From: Verrucomicrobiales bacterium
GTDB taxonomy: Bacteria > Verrucomicrobiota > Verrucomicrobiia > Limisphaerales > SXQI01
Length of the DNA: 13,216 nt
Assembly (NCBI GenBank): GCA_028293365.1
Contig: JAQGOX010000078.1
Coordinates: 1 to 13,216, forward strand
Direction of reading: 5' to 3'
Notes under the pieces: model-generated
What the model was told of the DNA's origin: nothing
What the model saw: only the letters and a program-made list of their open reading frames with translations
Databases searched by the model: none
Program-made: the position numbers and the translations under genes
Shown here: one piece after another, positions 6,592 to 13,216 of the stretch
How positions within the stretch are numbered: the stretch's first letter is position 1
Layout: the number at the start of each line of letters is the position of its first letter

Positions 6592-8808
6592 ATGGACAAG
6601 ACAACAACGCCTGCCCCGCCCCCCGTCCGCCCCTCATCCCAAGAGGCTGCTCCACTCAAATTTCGCCGTGTTCGCACACCTACTCTACTGCAAATGGAAG
6701 CAGTCGAATGCGGTGCTGCGGCGTTGGGAATTGTTCTGGGATACCATGGAAAATACGTCCCACTCGAAGAACTGAGAACATCGTGCGGTGTCTCTCGCGA
6801 TGGAAGCAAAGCCAAGAATGTTCTAGCTGCGGCCCGGAAATATGGTTTGGAAGCGAAGGGATTCAAAATCGGCGATACGGAGGATCTCCGACGACGCCCT
6901 CTTCCTCTAATCGTGTTCTGGAATTTCAATCATTTTCTCGTAGTGGAGGGTTTTTCGAAAAAACAGGTTTACCTGAACGACCCAGCCACCGGGCCACGTA
7001 CAGTGTCGCACGCCGTCTTTGAAGAAAGCTTCACAGGAGTAGCGTTGATCATGGAACCTCGGGCCGACTTTGCAAAGGGAGGCAACAAAAAAGGGGTTCT
7101 TGGATCCTTGCGGCGGCGGCTCGGAGGTAACGGAAAAGCTCTCCTCTACGTTGTGCTGGTAAGTGGTCTGCTCGTCATCCCTGGATTGGTTATCCCAGTC
7201 TTCTCCAAAGTCTTCGTCGATGAATATTTGATCGGGCACCGTCTTGGCTGGATCCGGGCGCTGCTTGCAGGCATGTTGATCACCGCCATCCTCCGCGCCG
7301 GGCTGACCTTTCTGCAGCAGCATTTTCTGCTTCGCTTTGAGCTGAAGCTCGCTCTCGGAGCCTCGAGTCGCTTCTTTTGGCATGTACTGCGCCTTCCAAT
7401 CGTTTTTTTTACGCAACGCTTCAGTGGAGAAATCGGCTCGAGGGTGGTTATAAACGACATGGTAGCCCAGCTTCTATCCAGCCAGCTCGCGACGACCATA
7501 CTCGGCTTCGTGACCATGGCTTTTTACGGTGTCGCGATGTTCCAGTACAGCATTTCACTTACGCTTCTGACCGTTGGTATCGCCGGCCTCAATCTCCTGG
7601 CTTTGCAAATGATTTCCCGCCGCCGAGCTGATGCTAATCAACGATTAATGCAGGAGGAAGGCAAACTCATCGGCACGACCATGTCTGGGGTCCAAATGAT
7701 CGAATCCTTGAAGGCCACGGGGTCCGAATCGGATTTCTTCGCGCGCTGGGCAGGTTTTCAAGCCAAAGAGCTTAATGCTCAGCAATCTCTCGGGCGTCCC
7801 ACTCAATTTCTCGTGGTGCTGCCGCGAGTGCTTACTTCGATCAATCAGGCTGCCGTTCTTGGTTTTGGCGGTTTTTTGGTCATGAAAGGTACACTAACCG
7901 TGGGAACACTCGTAGCATTTCAAAGCCTCATGAGCAGTTTTATCGAGCCGGTCAACGGGCTTGTAACCCTCGGGAATACGCTTCAAACGGTGCAGGGAGG
8001 AATGAGCCGGCTCGATGATGTCCTTAGTTATCCGGTCGATCCTCAGACCGGTGACGCACCCATTCCAGAAGAGTCGAGACGACTGACGAAGCTTTCCGGC
8101 ACGCTCGAATTAAAAGAAGTGACCTTTGGCTATAGCCGGTTGGATGAACCATTGATTGAAAAGTTTTCTTTGCTTCTGAAACCGGGAGAACGGGTAGCCT
8201 TGGTCGGTCCCACCGGTTGCGGCAAATCGACGATTTCCAAGCTCGTTTCCGGCCTCTATCCGGCATGGTCGGGAGATGTCCTTTTTGACGGAAAAAAGCG
8301 CGAGGATCTTCCGCGTCATGTGCTTTCGAATTCCGTGGCTCTCGTGGATCAGGAGATTTTTCTTTTTGAAGGAACCATTCGCGAAAATATTACTCTCTGG
8401 GACAAAACCGCCCCAGAATCCAGTCTCATTCAAGCAGCCAAGGACGCTTACATTCACGAAGATATCACGTCGCGGCAGTGCGGTTACGACAGTTTCGTGC
8501 AGGAGAGCGGGCGCAATTTCAGCGGAGGACAGCGCCAGCGCCTCGAAATTGCACGAGCTCTTCTGAACAACCCCACGATTCTCGTTTTGGACGAAGCCAC
8601 CAGCGCGCTCGATTCCAAGACCGAAAAAATGATCGATCAAAACCTCCGTCGGCGCGGTTGCACCTGCCTTATTATTGCGCACCGCCTCAGTACGATTCGT
8701 GATTGTGATGAAATCATTGTCATGGAGCGGGGCCGGATCGTCCAACGCGGAACTCACGATCAACTCGCCGGCCAACCCGGATTGTACGCGGATCTCATCC
8801 GAAACTGA
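6592..8808 (+). CDS. NHLM-type C39 peptidase/ABC transporter (leader-cleaving exporter)
   Basis: About 738 residues with three modules. A C39 cysteine peptidase (about 28-158) has all expected residues: Q34, C40 in VECG, H114 in NFNH and D130 in LNDP. It should cut the leader after Gly-Gly. A six-helix exporter membrane domain (about 180-470) follows. The ATPase domain has Walker A GPTGCGKST (539-547), signature SGGQ (644-647), Walker B LDEATSALD (D667, E668) and the switch His H697, so it looks active. The gene sits 7 nt after the HlyD stop and 19 nt before the second ABC gene. The ATG at 6592 is preferred; an in-frame TTG at 6574 would add six residues and overlap the HlyD gene. The visible precursor leader ends in a matching VAGG, which supports this as its processing and export enzyme. 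Confidence 0.95.
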   Translation: MDKTTTPAPPPVRPSSQEAAPLKFRRVRTPTLLQMEAVECGAAALGIVLGYHGKYVPLEELRTSCGVSRDGSKAKNVLAAARKYGLEAKGFKIGDTEDLRRRPLPLIVFWNFNHFLVVEGFSKKQVYLNDPATGPRTVSHAVFEESFTGVALIMEPRADFAKGGNKKGVLGSLRRRLGGNGKALLYVVLVSGLLVIPGLVIPVFSKVFVDEYLIGHRLGWIRALLAGMLITAILRAGLTFLQQHFLLRFELKLALGASSRFFWHVLRLPIVFFTQRFSGEIGSRVVINDMVAQLLSSQLATTILGFVTMAFYGVAMFQYSISLTLLTVGIAGLNLLALQMISRRRADANQRLMQEEGKLIGTTMSGVQMIESLKATGSESDFFARWAGFQAKELNAQQSLGRPTQFLVVLPRVLTSINQAAVLGFGGFLVMKGTLTVGTLVAFQSLMSSFIEPVNGLVTLGNTLQTVQGGMSRLDDVLSYPVDPQTGDAPIPEESRRLTKLSGTLELKEVTFGYSRLDEPLIEKFSLLLKPGERVALVGPTGCGKSTISKLVSGLYPAWSGDVLFDGKKREDLPRHVLSNSVALVDQEIFLFEGTIRENITLWDKTAPESSLIQAAKDAYIHEDITSRQCGYDSFVQESGRNFSGGQRQRLEIARALLNNPTILVLDEATSALDSKTEKMIDQNLRRRGCTCLIIAHRLSTIRDCDEIIVMERGRIVQRGTHDQLAGQPGLYADLIRN

Positions 8809-8827
8809 CGATGCCATTGATCGGCTT

Positions 8828-11743
8828 ATGACATTTGGCTTAAAAGCAATTTTCGAGAGTGAGGGGAAATCCGAAATCATTGGCGGAAACCTACCCTTTC
8901 TCCTGGATAATCCCGATTCGGTTTGGCTGGTCGAACGCGGGCACATTGAAATCTTCTCGGTGCGAATCGAAAACGAGAATCCAGTGGGCACTCGTTTTCA
9001 TTTTTGTTCGGTTGGCGCCGAAAGTTTGCTCTTTGGCATGGACCTGGCCGCATACGAAATCGGTCGCGGCTTCCTGGCTGTCGGCATGGTCAATACCCGA
9101 CTGTTTCGCCTTTCCTTGACCCGCTTTCGCCAGGCTGCCGCGGATGATCCTGATCAAGAAGGCGCTGCGGCCTGCATTGACCAATGGGTCCGGGCTCTCT
9201 CCACCGGACTCGGCCGGGATATCCACACGCGCACCGAATTCATGTTGGACCATGAAAACGTGCTTCGAGTGGAGGGCAATAAAAGCTTCCGATCTCGCAA
9301 AGGAGTTTACTGGATCGCGCATGAAGGTGGAGACTTGGTTTTTCTCGGAATGGAGGATATTGCCGCAAAAGGGACGGCAGAACTCTTTCCGATTACGGAG
9401 GACACCTGGGTCCAAACCCTGGAACCGGTCACTCTCAGCGGCTTTCGAACCAACAAACTTTTACGCCAGCCGACAATATGGGCCGCCCTAAGCTATTTTT
9501 ATGAGACGATTCTTAAGTGTGAACGAATCAACAAACGGCTTGCTGAAGTCGATGAATTTAACCGCCTGCAGGATCGATTCTCTGCCGGAAGAAAGGCGGC
9601 TCACCGCAGTCTGGAGGAACTGGCATCCGTCTTTCAGGCTCGGCCGTCCGTCGATTCTTCAGCTATTGATGATCCTCTCTTTAATGCCTGCGATCTCGTG
9701 GCGAAAAACCGGGGGATCACCCTGCGACCGCCGCGCGAGTTGGTAAAAGGAGAAACCGTGCGCGACCCGTTGGGCTTGATCGTCAAAACTTCCGGGGTTC
9801 GGATGCGGAAAGTCTCGCTCAAAGGCTCGTGGTGGCGCGAGGAAGGGGGTCCCTTCCTCGTTTATACAGGCGAAAGTTTAACTCCCGCCGCTGCTCTGCC
9901 GGTGGGACAAAACGGGTACATATTGGTCGACCCGAAGACGCGGGCCTCGACGCCGTTAACAAACACTGTCGCCGCTACTATTCATGAAAGCGGATATACA
10001 TTTTATCGTTCATTCGGTGAGAACGTGATTACTGCTCGAAAAGTCTTTGCGTTTGGAATTCATGGACTGGGCAAAGATTTCACGATCCTGATGCTCATGG
10101 GGCTGGGCGGTGGCTTATTGGGAATTCTCCCGCCCATGGCAACAGGCCTGCTTTTCGACTCGATTATTCCTTCCGCCCAGCAGGCCCAACTGTTGCAAAT
10201 CACCGCGGGACTCATTTTGATCGCGCTCAGTATTGGAATATTTGAATTCACCCGTGGCGTGGCATTGTTGCGGATTGAAGGAAAAATGGACAATAACGTC
10301 CAAGCTGCGGTCGTCGACCGGCTCTTTAGTTTACCCATTCCGTTTTTTCGACAATTCTCTTCCGGCGATCTCGCTGACCGAGCCAATGGAATCAGCCAAA
10401 TCCGCCAAAGCATTTCTGCCACAGTAGGCAACTCGATCATTAGCAACATCTTCGCTCTTTTTAATCTCTTGCTCCTGTTTTACTATGATACAAAACTCGC
10501 TCTCGTTGGGGTGGTTTTGATTCTTGTAACCGGAATTTTCACCCTTTTCTGTTCCGTCCTGCAGATTCGATACCAGCGACAAATTATGGAGATGCAGGGG
10601 CGAATCTCCGGTCAGATCTTCCAGTTTCTCAATGGGATTACGAAGCTTCGAGTGGCTGGAGCAGAGGTGCTCGCATTTTCAAAATGGGCAACTCTTTTCG
10701 CCGCGCAAAAGCGCATTGCTATAAAATCCAGGAGCGTTACGAATCGGATCTCCGTCTTCAACGCAGGCTTCCCCGTTCTTTCCAGCGCTGTATTTTTCTG
10801 GGTTGTTGTCTATTGGAGTGATGAGCCACACCTAAGTCCAGGTTCGTTTCTAGCCTTTTTTGCCGCTTTTACCGTCTTTCTTGGATCCATGCTCGCCATG
10901 ATTCTGAGTATTATATCCGCACTGAATGTAGTTCCTTTGTTCGAACGAGTGCGTCCGCTTTTAAGCACACAACCAGAGATTTCCGCAGTGAAAATCCATC
11001 CGGGTGAACTGTCCGGCAGAATCGAGTTGAGCCGTATCTCATTTCGCTATACACCCGATGGTCCGCTCGTTTTGAAGGATCTTTCATTCGAAATCAAGCC
11101 GCGTGAGTTCATTGCTATCGTAGGGCCTTCAGGCTCCGGAAAATCAACCCTGCTTCGACTTTTTCTCGGGTTTGATCAACCTGAAGCCGGTGCAATTCTT
11201 TTTGATGGTCAGGAATTAAGGGAATTGGATGTTGGTGTGATCCGTCGTCAAATTGGAATCGTGCTCCAAACCAGCAAACTAATGGCCGGAAACATTCTCT
11301 TCAATATTATCGGATCGCTTCCATTAACACAGGAAGATGCCTGGGAAGCGGCCCGAATGGCAGGCCTTGAAGAGGACATCAAACGTCTTCCCATGGGAAT
11401 GCACACAGTTGTCTCGACTAGCAGTGCGGTTTTTTCTGGCGGACAACAGCAACGCCTCATGATCGCACGCGCGATCGCGTTCAAACCGAAGATTCTCCTT
11501 TTCGATGAAGCGACCAGTGCTTTGGACAATCGGACTCAGGCTTTGGTAAGCGAAAGCCTTGAAAAACTGCACGCCACTCGAGTGGTCATCGCCCACCGCC
11601 TGAGTACAATTATTAACGCCGATCGAATTTATGTGATGGACAAAGGCCAGATTGTCCAGATGGGAAACTATAAGGAACTGCTTGCCCAGCCTGGAATGTT
11701 TCAGGATCTGGCCCGGCGGCAAATTGTAGGCGAAGCGGAATGA
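8828..11743 (+). CDS. Second NHLM-type ABC transporter with long N-terminal domain
   Basis: About 971 residues. The first ~400 are not typical ABC exporter sequence. Residues 1-110 look like a jelly-roll/cyclic-nucleotide-binding-type fold (VWLVERGHIEIFS, then GAESLLFG). Residues about 275-400 resemble a C39 fold (PFLVYTGES, YILVDPKTR with D368) but lack an evident catalytic His. A six-span exporter domain (about 413-725) and an intact ATPase follow: Walker A GPSGSGKST (766-774), SGGQ (870-873), FDEATSALD (D893, E894), H923. NHLM systems are known to pair a peptidase-bearing transporter with a second, peptidase-free one, and this gene fits the latter; the two may form a heterodimer. The frame is open 51 codons further upstream inside the preceding gene, but the homologous part begins only around the ATG at 8828, 19 nt after that gene's stop. 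No clear ribosome site is seen, so coupling is likely. Confidence 0.92.
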   Translation: MTFGLKAIFESEGKSEIIGGNLPFLLDNPDSVWLVERGHIEIFSVRIENENPVGTRFHFCSVGAESLLFGMDLAAYEIGRGFLAVGMVNTRLFRLSLTRFRQAAADDPDQEGAAACIDQWVRALSTGLGRDIHTRTEFMLDHENVLRVEGNKSFRSRKGVYWIAHEGGDLVFLGMEDIAAKGTAELFPITEDTWVQTLEPVTLSGFRTNKLLRQPTIWAALSYFYETILKCERINKRLAEVDEFNRLQDRFSAGRKAAHRSLEELASVFQARPSVDSSAIDDPLFNACDLVAKNRGITLRPPRELVKGETVRDPLGLIVKTSGVRMRKVSLKGSWWREEGGPFLVYTGESLTPAAALPVGQNGYILVDPKTRASTPLTNTVAATIHESGYTFYRSFGENVITARKVFAFGIHGLGKDFTILMLMGLGGGLLGILPPMATGLLFDSIIPSAQQAQLLQITAGLILIALSIGIFEFTRGVALLRIEGKMDNNVQAAVVDRLFSLPIPFFRQFSSGDLADRANGISQIRQSISATVGNSIISNIFALFNLLLLFYYDTKLALVGVVLILVTGIFTLFCSVLQIRYQRQIMEMQGRISGQIFQFLNGITKLRVAGAEVLAFSKWATLFAAQKRIAIKSRSVTNRISVFNAGFPVLSSAVFFWVVVYWSDEPHLSPGSFLAFFAAFTVFLGSMLAMILSIISALNVVPLFERVRPLLSTQPEISAVKIHPGELSGRIELSRISFRYTPDGPLVLKDLSFEIKPREFIAIVGPSGSGKSTLLRLFLGFDQPEAGAILFDGQELRELDVGVIRRQIGIVLQTSKLMAGNILFNIIGSLPLTQEDAWEAARMAGLEEDIKRLPMGMHTVVSTSSAVFSGGQQQRLMIARAIAFKPKILLFDEATSALDNRTQALVSESLEKLHATRVVIAHRLSTIINADRIYVMDKGQIVQMGNYKELLAQPGMFQDLARRQIVGEAE

Positions 11744-11745
11744 AC

Positions 11746-12081
11746 CTACTGTAATGCAGCAAAAGCCTCCTCCCTCGTTGGATAAATTGGAATCAAGGGA
11801 AGAAAACCCGCAATATCAAATAATTCCCGGACGTTTGAAGTCATTCCGCTGATCGCTAGTTTTCCACCGGTCGACTTCACTTTCTTGGCGGCAATCATGA
11901 AAACACGGAGCCCGGCGCTGTTCACATAGTCAACGCCAGCCAAATCAAGTAGCACTTTTTTTTCTCCACGCTCAATCACTCCGAGCAACCGCTCTTGAGT
12001 GGGCGGCGAACTTAAGGCATCCAACTTGCCTGCCAATACCAGCAATAATCCGCGTTCGTCCGATTTCTCAGATATGTCCAT
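11746..12081 (-). CDS. STAS-domain anti-sigma-factor antagonist (SpoIIAA/RsbV-like)
   Basis: A 111-residue single STAS domain. These cytoplasmic proteins bind an RsbW/SpoIIAB-type kinase when unphosphorylated, releasing its target. The hallmark DYVNSAGLRVF loop is present, with S55 as the expected phosphorylation site, and the LLDLAGV strand precedes it. The start ATG (12081) is 1 nt after the stop of the kinase gene (TAACATG), so the pair is co-translated and probably acts as a switch. GGGA about 8 nt ahead may serve as the ribosome site. Its stop codon lies only 2 nt from the stop of the converging ABC transporter gene. The output (sigma factor or other target) is not in the window. Confidence 0.92.
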   Translation of the reverse strand: MDISEKSDERGLLLVLAGKLDALSSPPTQERLLGVIERGEKKVLLDLAGVDYVNSAGLRVFMIAAKKVKSTGGKLAISGMTSNVRELFDIAGFLPLIPIYPTREEAFAALQ

Positions 12082-12082
12082 G

Positions 12083-12508
12083 TTAATTCCCGTCTTTCGC
12101 TTCCGACACCAAATTCTTAGTCATCCTCAGCACGTTCCGGTTCCCGCGCCTTTCATACTCAACGCAGTCCATCATCTTCTTGACCAGCAGAATACCTAGT
12201 CCGCCAATTCCACGCGAGTCAATGTCTGCGGTAATATCCGGGTCCTCCCGCAGCAATGGATTGAATGCCGCGCCGGTTTCTTCGATACAAACATGCAACT
12301 TCCCTTGGGCGACCTCCACCGACACTCGCGTCCGCTCTTCGAAACTTCGCGGGCCTCCGTAGGAGATCACATTGGTGACAAGTTCATCGAGACAAACCAA
12401 CAGCTTGTACGCCACGGCGGAATCAAGCCCCTCCTTCTTTGCAAAGGTTTCCAACGATTTCGACAACCTCTCCAGCTCATTTAAATCGTTCGCGAGCAAT
12501 AGTTCCAT
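12083..12508 (-). CDS. RsbW-like anti-sigma regulatory serine kinase
   Basis: A 141-residue HATPase_c_2 protein of the RsbW/SpoIIAB type, which phosphorylates its STAS partner and sequesters a target such as a sigma factor. Visible motifs are the N-box CLDELVTNVISYG (about 39-51), a G1-like box ETGAAFNP (about 77-84) in which the usual Asp before x-Gly is Glu, and the G2 box GIGGLGILLVKKMMD (about 100-114). The frame is open to 12583, but the ATG at 12508 is preferred. It gives the usual compact start, with AACAGGTGT directly upstream, and the extra 25 residues look unlike the family. The gene is followed at 1 nt by the STAS gene, giving a two-gene operon. Confidence 0.9.
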   Translation of the reverse strand: MELLLANDLNELERLSKSLETFAKKEGLDSAVAYKLLVCLDELVTNVISYGGPRSFEERTRVSVEVAQGKLHVCIEETGAAFNPLLREDPDITADIDSRGIGGLGILLVKKMMDCVEYERRGNRNVLRMTKNLVSEAKDGN

Positions 12509-12581
12509 ACACCTGTTAAATCGCATGCGCCGTGCAAACCAAACAGTTCTTAAATGAGAGCCGACGCAAGCGGGGTATGTC

Positions 12582-12606
12582 AATGAGATGCCGCGTAAAC
12601 CTCATT
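12582..12606. repeat. Inverted repeat between usp and the rsbW-like gene
   Basis: AATGAG and CTCATT are perfect 6-bp arms separated by 13 nt, just downstream of the stress-protein stop on its strand. No T-tract follows, so it is at most a weak terminator. A TTGACA (12583-12578, - strand) sits at its edge without a convincing -10 partner. Confidence 0.2.
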
Positions 12607-12611
12607 CCGAA

Positions 12612-13186
12612 CTAACGCGCGACTGAGGGCTGAGGTTGAACAAATTCATGTTCGTTCTCTCGCACGATGAGCACTGGGCAAGCTGCGTGGCGAACAACTC
12701 GCTCCGCCGTACTGCCGATAAACAATCTTGAGAACCCGGTATGCCCATGGGTGGAAAGGATAAGATCAGCCGACTGGTTTTCGGCTGCGGCCACAATTTC
12801 CCGGTACGGGTTTCCTACCCGAACAACCGGATCAACCTTCAAACCACGAAGACTTACTTCCGATTTTAACGCCACCAGTCGCGAAACGGCGTTTTCATGC
12901 GCTTGAACTTGCCATCGATCAAGTTCGATCATCGGAATCTCCGGGTTTGCATAAGGGATCTCAACCACATGTAACAGAACGAGCGAAGCTTGAAACTGCG
13001 TCCAAAAAGCTGTCGCGTATTTGCAACGGCTTCCTCGAGCATTCCAGAAAAGTCAGTGGGTGCCAGAATTCGATTGAGTCGAAACAGCGAATCGTTTTCG
13101 TGGATTTGGGTCGCGGCAGAAAACAGGATTCGCCAAGACCAACCTCCGAGTTGACGCTCCGAAGGCTTTTCGCAGGTAATTTTCAT
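12612..13186 (-). pseudogene. UspA-family universal stress protein, split by a one-base frameshift
   Basis: The N-terminal part reads in one frame from ATG 13186: a ~35-residue extension, then FRLNRILAPTDFSGMLEEAV and RQLFG. After that the frame turns to nonsense and stops at 12929-12931. The rest continues in the next frame: TQFQASLVLLHVVEIPYANP, then the ATP-binding end STHGHTGFSRLFIGSTAERV and the final strand ACPVLIV, to TAG at 12614-12612. Joined at FG/TQFQ (about 13000), the two parts form a normal Usp fold of about 190 residues including the extension. The break lies at or beside a run of five T on the coding strand (13008-13004) and fits a single-base deletion. The start is supported by GGAGG at 13201-13197. 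It could be a true pseudogene, a recent mutation or an assembly error; programmed frameshifting is unlikely, as no canonical slippery heptamer is seen. Confidence 0.85.
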
Positions 13187-13196
13187 AAATTTACAT

Positions 13197-13201
13197 CCTC
13201 C
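13197..13201 (-). promoter_or_regulatory. Ribosome binding site of the usp gene
   Basis: GGAGG on the minus strand lies 10 nt before the ATG at 13186 and supports that start, and hence the N-terminal extension of the protein. Confidence 0.55.
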
Positions 13202-13216
13202 ATGATTTCGGTCGGC

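Noticed and set aside
8675..8827. Upstream in-frame start (ATG 8675) for the second ABC transporter
   Set aside because: It would overlap the preceding gene by 134 bp, covering its switch-His region, and the added residues look like out-of-frame ABC sequence.
8110..8991. 293-residue open frame on the - strand across the junction of the two ABC genes
   Set aside because: It is antisense to the intact ATPase domain and the start of the next gene, and shows no family motifs.
12509..12583. Longer start (12583) for the RsbW-like kinase
   Set aside because: The added 25 residues are unlike the family, and the ATG at 12508 has a better-placed AGGTG.
12555..12583. TTGACA as a promoter of the rsbW-like operon
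   Set aside because: The -35 hexamer is perfect, but at 16-18 bp spacing only CTCTCA-like sequence is present, so there is no credible -10 element.
12991..13012. Programmed -1 ribosomal frameshift in usp
   Set aside because: The five-T run does not form a canonical X XXY YYZ heptamer in frame and Usp genes are not known for recoding; a deletion or sequence error is simpler.
1..13216. tRNA, rRNA, CRISPR array, insertion sequence or attachment site
   Set aside because: No regularly spaced repeats, transposase frames, terminal inverted repeats or structured RNA gene signatures were seen on either strand.

Overview
The window carries most of a class II lanthipeptide biosynthesis and export locus, followed by an anti-sigma partner-switch gene pair and a broken universal stress protein gene. 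A TolC-type outer-membrane protein and a HlyD-type periplasmic adaptor imply a Gram-negative (two-membrane) bacterium. The medium GC content, the NHLM-type exporter and the style of the stress protein are compatible with a soil Verrucomicrobiota or Acidobacteriota lineage, but this taxonomic guess is weak.

Layout: (1) At the left edge, positions 2-124 (+) encode the C-terminal 40 residues of a ribosomal peptide precursor. A leader end with the motif EMEQVAGG is followed by a 29-residue core that ends in TDGICAHSCTCCG. The rest of the leader lies outside the window. (2) Convergent to it, 186-3533 (-) is a full-length LanM lanthipeptide synthetase with an intact dehydratase and a LanC cyclase of the three-cysteine (CCG) zinc type. 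(3) Positions 3534-3688 form a divergent control region with an operator-like inverted repeat and a possible leader hairpin and mini-ORF in front of lanM. (4) Positions 3689-11743 (+) hold a four-gene export operon: TolC-like outer-membrane protein, HlyD-like adaptor, a C39 peptidase/ABC transporter, and a second ABC transporter with a large N-terminal extension. The last three match the NHLM (nitrile-hydratase-leader microcin) export set. (5) Positions 11746-12508 (-) are a STAS anti-sigma-factor antagonist and an RsbW-like anti-sigma kinase, ending 2 bp from the export operon. (6) Positions 12612-13186 (-) are a UspA-family gene split by a one-base frameshift.

Proposed working: the precursor is dehydrated at Ser/Thr and cyclised onto its cysteines by LanM. 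It is then cut after the Gly-Gly by the C39 domain of the first transporter and exported through the ABC/HlyD/TolC conduit. The partner-switch pair and stress protein are probably neighbouring host genes rather than parts of the pathway, though a regulatory link cannot be excluded. The most notable item is the short precursor at the very edge, which completes the pathway and has an unusual core: a Cys-free N-terminal part and four Cys within the last nine residues.
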